Shown here piece after piece: positions 12,022-23,433 of a stretch of DNA of 64,000 bases. Below the pieces are notes generated by a model. The model was not told the DNA's origin. It saw only the letters and a program-made list of their open reading frames with translations, and did no database searches. This DNA is from Tipula vernalis (lineage: Eukaryota > Arthropoda > Insecta > Diptera > Tipulidae): the NCBI GenBank assembly GCA_958295665.1, contig OY282559.1, positions 253,513,461 through 253,577,460 of the forward strand, written 5' to 3'. Position 1 is the stretch's first letter. The number at the start of each line of letters is the position of its first letter. A program made the position numbers and the translations under genes.

Positions 12022-12354
12022 TATTACACTTATTATTTGAAATACTTTTGATGTTATTTAAATAAGCAAATGATTTAAATAGAACTTCACAAGTTAAACT
12101 AACTGAAATATTAATTTAAACACTAATTTATACCAAAAAATGTTAACAAAAACCACAAGTTATATTTTATGTTGTTTTACAGGCCTACCTACCCCTTATT
12201 TTATAATTAAATTTTTAAATATGCGTCATTTTGTTCCAAAAGATTACGTTACGGTTTATGTACCTGAACGTAATATTTTGGGACGTATTTTTAGGGTTGG
12301 AACTAACTAAATAAATAACTCATACCAAAATTTATTGTTTACTAATAGCTTTAT

Positions 12355-12685
12355 GGGCTATCCCTAAACTACGTTACGCCTTTGTTTGGGGAAGGAGTAT
12401 TGATTGTCGTCACGTTTAGGCTGGGGCAGGGAGAATTTCGTAAAAGATGACGCCATGTAATTATAAGAAGTTACTGTTATGGGATATTACATATGACATA
12501 ATACAATAAATTGCAGATATATCATTAGATGCGTATTTCTTTAATATACCATTTACTTCATGTTCTTAAATGATTAAATCATTGCTCATATATTCAGTTT
12601 TGTGACGACTTGTGATGAAGGAGTGAGAGAGACGGAGTTAAGAATGGCCCAAAATAACTTGACGTAGTTTATGTACGGACTGTTA
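12355..12685. mobile_element. Probable MITE nested in the long-TIR element
   Basis: The left side CCCTAAACTACGTTACGCC is mirrored by ACTTGACGTAGTTTATGTACGG at the right; the complement of the latter contains TAAACTACGTCAAGT. The interior has a region with TCGTCACG and GTGACGAC words in opposite orientation. Terminal matches are imperfect and I could not fix a target-site duplication. Confidence 0.4.
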
Positions 12686-13439
12686 CAAATTGTTTCCTCT
12701 TTGTTTTTAATTTTCTATTAGAAGTAAGAATATACTAAAGATCGACGAAATAATTTTAAACAATTACATTATCTGGTCGAGCGTAAATTAGTTAAAAATT
12801 GAAAATAACATATAACAATTTGATTTTGTATTCCAAAAACGGGTAAATCGTCATACTTAAACATATTTTGCACGAAAACGAAAAATTTTGTTAGCGCAAG
12901 TTTTTAGTATGTTCAATAGAATTAAAGGAGGTAAAATTTAAAATAAAAAAATAAAAAATTGGACGATCATTGAGAAAATTCAAAAATAAAATTTTGGCGG
13001 GAAATTTGAAAATGAAGAAATTAAAGAACTAACCGTATTAACTTACCTTTAAAACGAGCCCTATATCATAAATATCGAATATTTATTTTTCCTTTTATAG
13101 CCATAAGCACAACATCATGTTCATTATTTTTCTCTTTGACACCCTGTATTTTAAACAACAACAACAAAAAATCATGTTCTACAAAATGTTGTTTTTAACT
13201 AGTATTACTAATTGAAAACATAAAAAATAAAAAATTTAAACACGACTTCCGGTCCCATATACCAAATTGACGTATTTTTCACCATATATTTATTTCATTT
13301 TAATAAAACGACGAAAACAATGAAACAAATACGAGAGATTTTGGATTTTGTTTTTGACATTGCTCAAAAATTTTTTCTTTAAATTGTATGCAAAGTGCTG
13401 GGGTGTGAATAATTTTGTTAAATAGTGTATGTATATATA

Positions 13440-15287
13440 ATAGTACCAAAATTAAGGCATTTATTGTGGAGCGCAGAGCATGGATTTTGATCGTGAAATG
13501 AGACCTGAGAGTTACGATTTTTATGTTGGTACTATTAACATATTAATTTAAATCAATTTTCTTTGGTCTAAGTTTTTTTTTTTTTTTTTTTGTCAATTAA
13601 AAATAATATTAAAATAAGCTATCTAAATTTAGTTTTAATAAATTTCTCATTTTATGATTCAGAATTTACTAAGTGTGCTATTTAATGTTTTTGTAAGTCG
13701 CACAACTGCAAAATTAATTTTTTTTTTTTTTAAATTTATGATGAATTATTAAATCTCATATTTGTTTGTGAACCGTTCTAGATCTTATCTTACAAGTCTC
13801 ACAGATTAAGAGGTTAGTTTTTCGATGGAATGACTCTTTTGTCGTTATGTATTATTATTTTAAAAATCAGCCCTGCGTTCTAATACTAACTATTTACAAA
13901 AAAAAACAACATTATACCAAACAAATGAATTCTGTTCAAAAGTAAATTATTTATATTTCAATTACATTAATTTCGACAAAAAACTCTTTATCTTTTCTTA
14001 AGTATTATTTAATTTAATACTCAACTGATCCTTTTTGTGTTTTCTTAACCAATTCCTATACAGTATATGTATATACTATATAAGAGCCAAATTTCATCAT
14101 TTCTATACCACCATCCCTCTCGCTATCAATTATAACTGCTTGTTGTTAATTAAAATTTTTCAAAAAAAAAAAAAATAAAATAAAAATAAAGTGTAAAGAA
14201 GTAAACTACAAAGAAAATTTTCTACTGTATACTCTACATAAGAATGGAAATAAAATGACAAAAATTTCCAAACCAAACCAAATAAAAAGCAGTTACAAAA
14301 GGAATAATACAGATCAAAGGAAGGGCCAAATTCTGATGACTATGATGGTGGAAAACTGGAAATGGTTAATTTTCCATTTTCATTTTATTTTAATTTCTCA
14401 TTTTGTTCTGCGGGACGGAGAAACTAAACTAATATAGCAAGAAGTTCATTTAGGAACAACGAAGAAGTCTAATATGTACATAAGAAGACAATTTCGAAGA
14501 CGAAGCAAAATGGAATAATTGGATGATGAGAGATTTGTTGGTGGTTATTTTTCATTAAAATGCTAAATTACTTTCATGTTATTACGTCTTTTGTCGTTAA
14601 TTTCTGTTCAACTTCTGTCTTTATGTGTGAGTGTGTGTGTCTCATTGTTGTAAGATCTGGTAATTAAACGTGGTTTTAGAAGATGGAAGAGATGGATTAC
14701 CTCTAACAGCAAAAAATCAGTATTCGAGTATCATTGAATTTGACATTTCTTAAAATATTTTTGTGTTTTTGTTTTAAATTATATTTGCTACATTTATTAG
14801 AAATTTGATTTCTTTTCGTTCCTTGCATAAACGCGTGTTGTGACTTGATTACAAGGGTGGGGCGACATACATTGTAAAACTTTTCACGTGCCATTTTCGA
14901 TTAATTTTTGACTTTTCTTCTCTTGACTGCGACAAATTAATGATCATTTATAAAATCCTAATGTATTTTGGGGAAAACGAAAATGAACAAAAAAAAAAAC
15001 AAAATAGGAAGCCGAAAGTTTATGTTTCTGGATTTTTTAACGAAAAATTAATTTTGGTACATTTATCTCTCAAAATTAAAATTACTGAAAAAGCTGTTTT
15101 CGTGGATATTTGCAATTGTGGTGCGAGGCTTATTAGTTTTTCAATAATGAATTTTCCGCGTGAAAATTTTAAATTAATCTTGTTAAAAATATTTAAGTTA
15201 AAATTCTGATATTGACCGGTACAATCGATAGAAGTCTATTTTGAGTCAAGCAGTAAGGCCACGGATGAAAATAAATAGAGCAACATT
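13440..15287. other. AT-rich non-coding stretch
   Basis: Contains long A and T runs, a short GT-rich patch at about 14627-14640, and only chance frames, the longest 89 codons at 14940-15209. No recognised exon or TE terminus. Confidence 0.4.
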
Positions 15288-15700
15288 AGTCGTGTTTTCC
15301 ATGAGAACTGCACTAGAACTCGATAAATTTTTAATTCCTTTTATTCTATGTAAACAGAAAAAAAATTAAATTCATAAAGTGATAATGTGAAGTGCATTTC
15401 ACATAAATACACATTTTAAGTTGTTACAGCAATAAATAATGATAATTATAGCTTATTTTTTAGTTACACTGGATAAACCCATGAATTTATCGAGTGTAGT
15501 TGCGTGTAATGACGTCAGCAAGAAATTAGAAAATATTGATGAAATAACTGAAGGGGGAAATTTTTAAACTTAAAATATGTAATTATATCAAATACACTAC
15601 ACATTCGCGCTTTAAGAATTTATTTTTTTTCGTTTTACATGGAATAAAAGGAATTTAAAGTTTATCGAGTTCTAGTGCAGTTCTCATGGAAAACACGGCT
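15288..15700. mobile_element. 413-bp MITE with ~65-bp TIRs
   Basis: The left arm (15291-15356) begins CGTGTTTTCCATGAGAACTG and the right arm (15632-15697) is its inverse, ending CAGTTCTCATGGAAAACACG. If the ends are taken as AG(T/C)CGTG and its complement, an ATT triplet directly flanks both sides (15285-15287 and 15701-15703). A 3-bp duplication would fit a PIF/Harbinger-type MITE, but no transposase is available to confirm it. No coding capacity. Confidence 0.8.
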
Positions 15701-16269
15701 ATTGATTCAAAATAAAACTTATCTCACAGCAGGCTTTAAGTTAAGATATTGCCCGAATAAAGTGCACGCTCAGTTACACGAGGTATTACTGATGCAAAAT
15801 GCACTTAATCTAATTTTTATTAATGCTAATTCTTAAATTTCCTCATTAAATCTAACATTTAGCTATACCGAAATTGATGCATCTTTTCATGGACCTGATC
15901 AAACAATTGTTATCAGGGCATAAAATGATAAACGATTTTTTTTATTATTTCCGTACAAAATGCCTTTATGCATCACGAGAACTGTTGACCGATCCTAACG
16001 TTTATTTAAGCTTAACAGTTAATTTTTGCAAATTTTTGCATGACCCATCTATTTTCCATAAAGATGTATGACCTCAAGAAGACCAAGAGGTACGATTCAA
16101 GATTGTCGTCGTATGTAAAGCAGTGCTTAAGAGGTTAAAAGAGCTGCTTACCACAGTGGCGGTATCGCGTTCAGTTCTTGCCAACCAACAATTTAATTAT
16201 TAATAACATGGTTCGAAAGACGTGAAAATGATTGCATTTAAAATCATTCGTAGGGCTGAACACCTATAA

Positions 16270-17640
16270 TGTTCGCCAAAACAATATAAATACGGTTCAA
16301 AATGATGCAGCACTTCCACTTCAAAACTAGTGATCAGATGTTTTGAGCTAAAAATCAAATTCGTAAGGTGCTTTCGATTGCAATTTTTAAAACCTGTAGT
16401 GAAAGGTTTCAGACTCCATATTATTTTATTTGGTTCTTTAAAAGAATAAAATTAATAAGATCGAAATATCCTGAACTAATTATCAGAATTATCAGATATG
16501 CTGAGCTAAAATCAAAACTCAACTTATAATTTTGTTCGGTCTCCACGCGTTTCCAAATAAAATTTATTTTACTCAATTTTACTGTACTAATGATCAGATA
16601 TTTAGATTGCGATTGTTGAAACATGTAATGGGTTTTTAAAGGTTTTGGAATTCGTAATTGGTGTATCAAGAGTCTATAGCTACAATTTCTATACATGTCG
16701 TTGTATTTGGGTCAGTTTTCCTAAACACTAGCAAATGTTTTGAGCTAAAAATCAAAAATGCGTAAAAGCCATTCGAAAGCGATGTTTGAAACATCTATAA
16801 AGTGCATCGGTTGCGATTGTTCAAAGCTGTAACGAAAGAAGGTGGTTTCGTAAAATTTTCCTGACCAAATATTTTTGAGCTAAAAGCCAAGAATTCGTAA
16901 AGTGCTTTTAATTGAATTTATTGAAAACTGTAAGAAATGAACCAACATTATATTTAAATCTACCGGTCAAACGGCGTAGTGGTTAAAGCTGCGGCGCTTG
17001 GATCGGGAGGTACCGGGTTCGAATCCCGACGGGGGCGGGATGCAAAAGGGATTTTTCATCGTCTGATTACGATCGGTGATGAAGATGAACACATCTATAA
17101 CCCCCACCTTCATATGCGATGCTATCCTCCACATAATCCAGTGGCCTAACGCAGCGACTCACTGGATATGCATCAGACAGCGACGTTTATCAGGGATATA
17201 AACCTATACCTCACGTACGGAAATCTCTAGGGATGCACAATAGGCCTCAATGGCCGCACAATGCTCTGGGCAACGAACACACACCCTAAAAAAAAAAAAA
17301 AATATTTAAACCTCTCTACAATTTATAAACATTTCTGTCTATTTTGCTAAAGTTTCCTGAAATATTCATGATATGTTTTAACCTAAAATTCAATAATTAA
17401 CACTTTACATGGATCGCTATGTAATTTCTACACATTTTTACATAAAATTTATTTTGCTCAGTTTTCCTAAATTTCCGATGTTTAGAGATTGTGGAAACGT
17501 TTAAAGAAAGGTCTCAGAACCAACATGTTATTTGAATCTGTAAACCATTCTACACATTTCGGAATTTTATTCTATTTTCCGGAATTAATCATCACACGTT
17601 TTGAGCTAAAAATCAAAAAACTCGTAAGGTCTCTGAACCC
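16270..17640. repeat. Diverged tandem (satellite-like) repeat
   Basis: The motif TGTTTTGAGCTAAAAATCAA, followed by TTCGTAAGGTGCTTTCGATTG-like and AAACCTGTAATGAAAGG-like blocks, recurs at about 16335, 16500, 16740, 16870 and 17590, with weaker forms at about 16610 and 17375. Spacing is roughly 130-240 bases and divergence is high. A SINE interrupts it at 16962-17301. No coding potential. Confidence 0.65.
16962..17301 (+). mobile_element. tRNA-derived SINE with A-tail and target duplication
   Basis: The head is tRNA-like: an A-box-like GGCGTAGTGGTTAAAG near 16973 and a perfect B box GGTTCGAATCC at 17016-17026, as in RNA polymerase III internal promoters. A tRNA-unrelated body of about 250 bases follows, ending in a run of about 14 A. 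Flanking 12-mers ATATTTAAATCT (16950-16961) and ATATTTAAACCT (17302-17313) differ at one base and are the target-site duplication, so both ends are fixed. It would depend on a LINE for reverse transcription. The duplication is well preserved, so the insertion is fairly young. It is not a functional tRNA because the 3' half does not fold as a tRNA and a long body follows. Confidence 0.92.
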
Positions 17641-19675
17641 CAAATTGATGTACACAACCAAGTGTGTTATGCCTACTTTTAAGATGCAAGGCCAAGCGTA
17701 ATACTACAAAGACAGTTCGAATAAACTTTATCAAATATAGCCTTAGTACAGACAATGAATTTTACGGATGAGGCAATATTTTGGAAAAGAAATGCATTCA
17801 ATTGCGGAGTGCGAGAGAAATGCTTAGGAAATATGCATCCAGAATGATACTGGGCACTGGAATCGCCTACCACAGCGTAAGATATCCCATCAAATTTTTT
17901 CGCACCAATCGAGGTTTAAGAGTGGTTATCAACAATTTACTTATCGTTGTAACGATATATCAAAAATAATGGGTCATTTTACTGTTTCATGAAAGGAGTC
18001 TGTATCATGAAAGGAGTTTTGCTCGAGAAGATGAAGAGCCACCAAAGACGATTTTGGCAGGGTTTTATCTTTAATAGCTGATTAAAAGACTGGAAAACAT
18101 CAGGATCGTAAAGGAGGTTATCATAGTTTCAACAGCGATAATAATCGTTTGGCTAAGCCTAATAATATCCCGTATCCTGATTATTCCATTCTAGTTTAAA
18201 TTAATGTTCCTATTAATAAACTCACAAACACATAAAGAGATATATTAATACAAAACAATAAATCTAGAACACAAGAAAACATAAGAAGTGGGAAAAAACT
18301 AAACCCATATATTATCCTGACTTCTAATAACCTTCTGTCATCATGTTCACCCAAAAACTGTACCACACATTTAGAAAAATTATGATTTATTATTATCTAT
18401 AAGTATAGCATAACATTATACGCTTACATGCACATCATAAAGTTTATAAACTCTTAAAATATATTCGCTCAACAAAAAAAAAGTTCTTCAAAAACCATCG
18501 ACATAAATAAAATCGGATCTCTTTCTCATATACGTATGTACGTAAAATTCATTCGTCTACGTTCATTCTTAATGAAAAATGATAATCTATAGAAGACTTA
18601 AAACTTAAGAAAATTTAAACACTAATCAATACAAACACACATTAATGATAAACAAAATTAATAAACTGTTAAAGTGTTAAACTTTCACTTTTACCATGTA
18701 CACAAGGTCTTGTCCAGTAACATAATCAAATTAAATAAAAGTGTGTCACCTCAAAAATAAATACACCTCAATGCGCACAACCATTACATTTCACTAAAAA
18801 AAGGCCTTGTTCCTTCCAACAACACAATAAAATTAAATGTTCGTCAAAATCCTCGGAGAACTAATTGAAAAAATAAAATAATCCTAGCGCAATACGGAAC
18901 ACAAAACATTAAAACCAACAGTCAAGGTGATATCGAATATAAAATTATAGGCGTGTTAATTTTGGCTGAAGCGCCTCTGAAGCCGTCTTTAATTTTTACC
19001 GAATTAAGCACATTGGGTCCTTAATAAATTTTTCATTTTCAGTCCGTATTTTATTTTATCAATTTTTTTATCCAGAATCAGATAATAAATATAAAACAAC
19101 CAAAACAAAAAGAATATTTTTTAATAAAAACAAAACATAAAAAGGTCCCAAGACATTCATCTTATTTATATGACCAAACCACCGAAGAAACATTGACCTT
19201 ATCAGTTTTATGAATTTATTTTTTTTTTTGTTGATTTCCGAAGGAAAACTTAAGGAAAATGTATTGTAATGTATATCGTGAACTGTTTCCATCCGCCCAA
19301 CTCAATCCTATTAAATATGCGGTACGAGATGGAAGAAAGAACCGTTAAATTTGACTTTTCCGTTCTTCTAATATTTTGTTTAGGTTGTGTGCATGTATTC
19401 TGTGCTTATATGCGGGCAAAATTGTTTTATTGTGAAAAATTAACAGCTTTCTTACCACATCAAAAATATGCTGGATTTTAATTTGAATATTTTATAAGTA
19501 TTTCGCCACAAAATGGCAAGCTTAGTTTTTATAGATTGATTTACTAAACCAATGAGAATGTGCAGATTGATAAAAACATGATTCGCTTAACACAAATAAA
19601 TTGGACAATACTCTTGTGTATACGTAAAAAAACATAATCAAATATTTTCCGGTTAAATTGCTTTTCTTCACTTAC
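17316..19675. other. Intron-like AT-rich DNA downstream of the GRK exon
   Basis: After the satellite ends near 17640 no exon, TIR or recognised repeat was found. If the GRK2-type gene continues on the minus strand, this is part of its next intron. A slightly higher-GC patch at 17680-18130 might be an old repeat fragment. Confidence 0.4.
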
Positions 19676-19749
19676 CTCTTCATAAAATTTTAATTGCGGT
19701 ATAGGTTCTTCTGAACAATTTTCACAAAAATCTTTAAATAATAAGTATC
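19676..19749 (-). CDS. Gprk1: Internal exon of a GRK2/Gprk1-type GPCR kinase
   Basis: This 74-nt minus-strand exon encodes GYLLFKDFC...PQLKFYEE, the first residue being completed by the previous exon. That is the conserved part of the RGS-homology domain near the N-terminus of beta-adrenergic receptor kinases (GRK2/GRK3 in vertebrates, Gprk1 in flies), just before the Ile-Lys-(Lys/Leu) segment. These cytosolic Ser/Thr kinases phosphorylate activated G-protein-coupled receptors. The splice sites are excellent: a pyrimidine-rich tract ending CTCATTGCAG upstream, and GAG|GTAAGTGAAG downstream. The exon enters in phase 1 and leaves in phase 0. No kinase-domain or N-terminal exon was found elsewhere in the window, so the flanking introns are probably many kilobases long and TE-filled. 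The symbol is assigned by family resemblance from memory. Confidence 0.85.
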
Positions 19750-19990
19750 CTGCAATGAGAAGAAAGAAAATGAAAAGAATGTTAGAAAGAAATGAAATTT
19801 ATGTTTAATAATAATGGTTTGTGATTAACTCAAAATGAATATTTCCATTTTTATTACACAAAGTATAAGTTATGCCTGCATATAAAAATTAACTGTTTTG
19901 TTTATAAGTAAAGAATTCTTCAGATTTTATTAATTGAGCTCTTCGATACCTATAATAATGTAAAATTACATGTGGAATTAGCCCCTAATG

Positions 19991-20188
19991 CAGTGCTGGC
20001 CAAGCCAAATGAGTATTGACTACGTATGGAGTCATGAAATATATCACTTGGAAATGGATGTTATTCCCTCTTGGACACATAAATAATTACCGCGTTGTCC
20101 AGTTGCCTTTTTTTTCAAATCGGAGTTTTATTGCTCTATTTATTTTGAAAATTAGTCAAAAATACTAATTTGGCTTGGCCACCACTGC
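19991..20188. mobile_element. ~198-bp non-autonomous hAT MITE
   Basis: The termini are CAGTGCTGGCCAAGCCAAAT at the left and the complement of CAGTGGTGGCCAAGCCAAAT at the right. The flanking octamers CCCTAATG (19983-19990) and GCCTAATG (20189-20196) match at seven of eight positions. A CAGTG-starting TIR with an 8-bp duplication is diagnostic of the hAT superfamily. It lies about 240 bases upstream (in gene orientation) of the GRK exon, so inside an intron. No coding capacity. Confidence 0.85.
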
Positions 20189-20567
20189 GCCTAATGCAAA
20201 ATTATGTAAATAAACAAAGAAAAAACCAAAACAAACATTATAAATAAAGATCAACTGTTCCATTATCTTCTTAGCATTTACAGAATTACACAGGATGAAA
20301 AATTTAAGACGGATTACCTAAATATTTCGAATCTACATGCATATACCTCAACCAAAAAGTATTGTATTGTATAGTAAATAATTGTTTCAGTAGACACTTT
20401 TCTTGGAAAGTAAAGTTATTTGATTTTGTTGCATAGAATAAGATGATAAGATGATTTTAAAAATATAGGGTTTTATTTAAAAAAATGAACTTGACTTTAA
20501 CACTTTCCGGTCAGGACCAGGATCGCATCCATCCGAGGAGGCAGCCATTATTGTATATGAGAGTTAA

Positions 20568-20586
20568 CCCCCCCCCCCCCCTCCCC
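20568..20586. repeat. Poly-C tract
   Basis: Fourteen C in a row, one T, then four C. This is striking in an AT-rich window and is a likely site of length polymorphism or assembly error. Confidence 0.9.
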
Positions 20587-20589
20587 TCA

Positions 20590-21355
20590 GGATTTACAGA
20601 AAAAAGTAATTACCTATGAACATTTAAATCGAAACACTGATAATTATTCTTACAAAAATAAGCGTGTTATGACGTGATGCGCTGAAAATTATAAAACCAG
20701 GTTTAGCGTAGGGCATCGTAATCTTTAGTGTGTTCTTTTGTGGATTAGAGCTTGTAAATTTTCTATATGTTTAAAACATAATCAATCACAAAACTGAACA
20801 AACTACATTTAAAATTGTACAATGCCAAAGAAGATATAAATTCTTTTAATGAAGTACCTATAGTTTAATGATTCAAGGTAACATAAATTTATAAGTTTGA
20901 TAATTAAAATTAAAATTTGAAATTCCCAAATTATGACTTTAGTGTTAAATCCGGAACGCTTAGTGCAGTGACCTCTACAGAATGCTTTAGCATCTTCTGT
21001 TTGTCTAGGGCAATATGTATAGCTATTTTGAGGAAGAAAATGATAAGGCCAGATTTTTGAGATGGTACGGCTAACCCAGTACTGGCCTGTAGAACCATTT
21101 ATAATTATTATTATTAGTAGTAGTAGTTTCAGAAATCCACTTTGCTTAATATTAAAAGTTAAAATGCAAAAACATAAAATTCTAATCGTACACACTAGAG
21201 GCATGTTCGATTGACATGAGTCTTCACAGAATTACAATTGAGTTACTATACGGATAATTGACTTACTATTCACATAATTGAGCTGCTGAATTGAATTAGG
21301 AGTTCGATTGAATATTATATCCTGCTAGCCCGATAAAACCGGTGTTACTCGAGAA
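20590..21355. other. Non-coding stretch with trinucleotide patch
   Basis: A minus-strand frame of 131 codons (20809-21204) shows no recognisable domain. It runs over an (ATT)n(AGT)n patch at about 21103-21127 that may be the tail of an old non-LTR insertion. Nothing else is supported. Confidence 0.35.
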
Positions 21356-21361
21356 AATATT

Positions 21362-22619
21362 AGTTGCTTTCCAATCGACCAACCGCAAGCACCGGCTAGC
21401 AAACCGCTAGTAGAAAGGTTTTTATCCTTGCTATGGCCGATTGGAACGATTAAAATGGATGATGTGAGTAAAACATACCCTATAAATCGTATATGTTTTG
21501 CAATTGCTGTCAAAACTTTGGTGCGGCGAACAGTTAAAAATAAAAATATTTTTTTTAACAACTTAACCAACGTATTGACCAATGCGATAGAAAAAATTTT
21601 ATTTTTGACACAACAAAAATAAATATTTTTGATATAAAAAAGCGGTTTATCAAGCGGTTCTACACTCAACCGTCTAGCGGCGAAATTATGCGTAACTGCT
21701 TCTAACTGCTCGTGAAAAATAACAAGAGCAGTTACGAGTAGTTCATTGAGCGGAGACAAAAACCTTTCTACTAGCGGTTTGCTAGCGGGTGCTTGCGGTT
21801 GGTCGATTGGAAAGCAACTAGTAGATGTTTTCCAATCGACCAACCGCAAGCACCCGCTAGCAAACCGCTAGTAGAAAGGTTTTTATCCTTGCTATGTCGA
21901 TTGGAACGATTAAAATGGATGATGTGAGTAAAACATACCCTATAAATCGTATATGTTTTGCAATTGCTGTCAAAGCTTTGGTGCGGCAAACAATTAAAAA
22001 TAAAAATATTTTTTAACAACTTTATTCTTGACTTATACATTTTCATATTAATCCTCCAGTACACTCAATTTTGAGCATTAGCTCATTTATAATGGAGTGT
22101 ACAAAAAAACGTGAATAATTTAAAAATAACAAAAAGAAAAAGCAGCTCGTCCAGCCGGTATTATCCCCAGTTCTGCACTGCATATTTGGTAGAAGCATGT
22201 AGTACCGTATTTTTTTTTAATATGTAGGTTCACTCGATCCTTGAATAATTTAAATTTAACTCATGGTTTCTGCATTGTAAATTAAAATTTAGAAAAAAAA
22301 AATTTAAAGAAGTTAATTTTGTCGAAAAACACGTCCAAACGACGTGAAAGTCAAAGCCATACTTAACCGACATATTGACCAACGCGATAGAAACATTTTT
22401 ATTTTTGACACAACAAAAATAAATATTGTTGACATAAAAAAGCGGTTTATCAAGCGGTTCTACACTCAACCGTCTAGCGGCGAAATTATGCATAACTGCT
22501 TCTAACTGCTCGTGAAAAATAACAAGAGCAGTTACGAGTAGTTCATTGAGCGGAGACAAAAACCTTTCTACTAGCGGTTTGCTAGCGGGTGTTTGCGGTT
22601 GGTCGATTGGAAAACAACT
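21362..22619. mobile_element. Tandem composite of two related MITEs
   Basis: Copy A (21362-21819, 458 bp) has TIRs of about 60 bases, starting AGTTGCTTTCCAATCGACCA and ending in the complement. Copy B (about 21824-22619) repeats the same left and right ends but carries about 340 bases of unrelated DNA between its halves (about 22020-22360). The whole composite, not each copy, is flanked by AATATT on both sides (21356-21361 and 22620-22625). This suggests either that the dimer moved as a unit or that unequal exchange created it. The halves of A and B are more than 95 percent alike by eye. Reading frames crossing these TIRs are by-products, including a 174-codon minus-strand frame. Confidence 0.8.
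22020..22360. repeat. Unrelated filler inside composite MITE copy B
   Basis: This segment has no counterpart in copy A. It contains a small hairpin (GTACACTCAATTTTGAGC versus GCTCATTTATAATGGAGTGTAC near 22050-22108). It may be another insertion, but no clear termini were found. Confidence 0.5.
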
Positions 22620-22749
22620 AATATTAAATATTTGTAATTACCAAAATACTAACTGTACCGGGTAAAAGTTTATGAATGAAAAAGATATTTCAACCATTTT
22701 CTGAAAATTTATTTACTCGTTTAAGTCAGTAATTTTTAGTAAACATAAT

Positions 22750-23430
22750 AGGCCGTATTCCGGGATTTAAAATTGTATGTTATGTTATTTTTGATTTTTC
22801 AATTGCTGCGTTCCATTTGACGTGGCAAAGTACAAATAAGTACTTGGGAGTAGATGGAAAATGGAACGCAGAAAATTAGTTGCGAAAATAAAATTTAATT
22901 TAAAAAAATTTACGTGCAACATGGAAAGTTGGAAAATTAATTGTTAATTTGAAAATTGATCAGCCATCTTTTTCGATTAGTTTTACTAAATATTCTGGTA
23001 ACGAAGTCGCCATAAATTCAAAAAGCAAACTATTCATAAAATTTAGCAAGAGTAGCTGCGTGCAGTCAGAAGTACTTGTGTGTACTTTGCCACGTTAAAT
23101 GGAACGCAGCAATTACAAATTAAAATTGACGATTGGAATCGTGATTTTAGACAAAATATTTGTCGGCTTCACAACTTCAAAAAATTTCCACTATACCATA
23201 TTTCAGTCGTTCTGCGACCGTTGATGCTAATTTTTGATCGGTGTTACAGCTTTATTTTATTCCGATAGGTAGTGCTTTCTCTCTATTTCCAATCATCAAT
23301 TGCTTCATTTCCAGTGCAATAAAATTCAGTTTATGTTGTTTTATTTCAGCGCTTCCTATTTGAATTTGCATTGAGAACTCAAATATTACATAACATAACA
23401 TTTAAAATTTTAAATCCCGGCATAAGGCCT
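22750..23430. mobile_element. 681-bp TIR element with a nested inverted repeat
   Basis: The outer ends are AGGCCGTATTCCGGGATTTA at the left and the complement of AGGCCTTATGCCGGGATTTA at the right, followed inward by ATGTTATGTTATT on both sides. AAT flanks both ends (22747-22749 and 23431-23433), so a 3-bp duplication and a PIF/Harbinger-type MITE are likely. A second inverted pair lies inside, at about 22802-22844 and 23070-23112: GCTGCGTTCCATTTGACGTG and its inverse, each followed by a GGCAAAGTAC block. This is either a nested MITE or subterminal structure. No coding capacity. Confidence 0.75.
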
Positions 23431-23433
23431 AAT

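Larger units (their letters stand above)
10926..13427. mobile_element. 2.5-kb TA-flanked transposon with ~0.5-kb TIRs
   Basis: TA dinucleotides at 10924-10925 and 13428-13429 flank inverted ends. The left starts CACTATCTAACAAAATTATT and the right ends in the near-perfect complement. The same CA(C/G)TNNNTAACAAAATTATT form begins the Tc1-like relic at 51144, so these are Tc1/mariner-type termini. The inverted arms continue for about 500 bases each (10926-11480 and about 12860-13427), with landmarks such as GGGTGTCAAA and AACGAGCCCTATATCAT. The interior carries a degraded Cys-rich reading frame rather than a recognisable DDE transposase, plus a probable MITE at 12355-12685. A diverged relative lies at 27740-28740. 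Confidence 0.75.

Noticed and set aside
16962..17035. Functional tRNA gene
   Set aside because: A and B boxes are present but the 3' half does not close as a tRNA, and the sequence continues into a SINE body with an A-tail and target duplication.
20809..21204. 131-codon minus-strand frame
   Set aside because: Crosses an (ATT)n(AGT)n patch that yields an Ile/Leu run; no recognisable domain.
21325..21849. 174-codon minus-strand open frame
   Set aside because: It runs straight through the terminal inverted repeats of the composite MITE, and mirrored copies of the same residues appear from the second copy. It is a by-product of the repeat.
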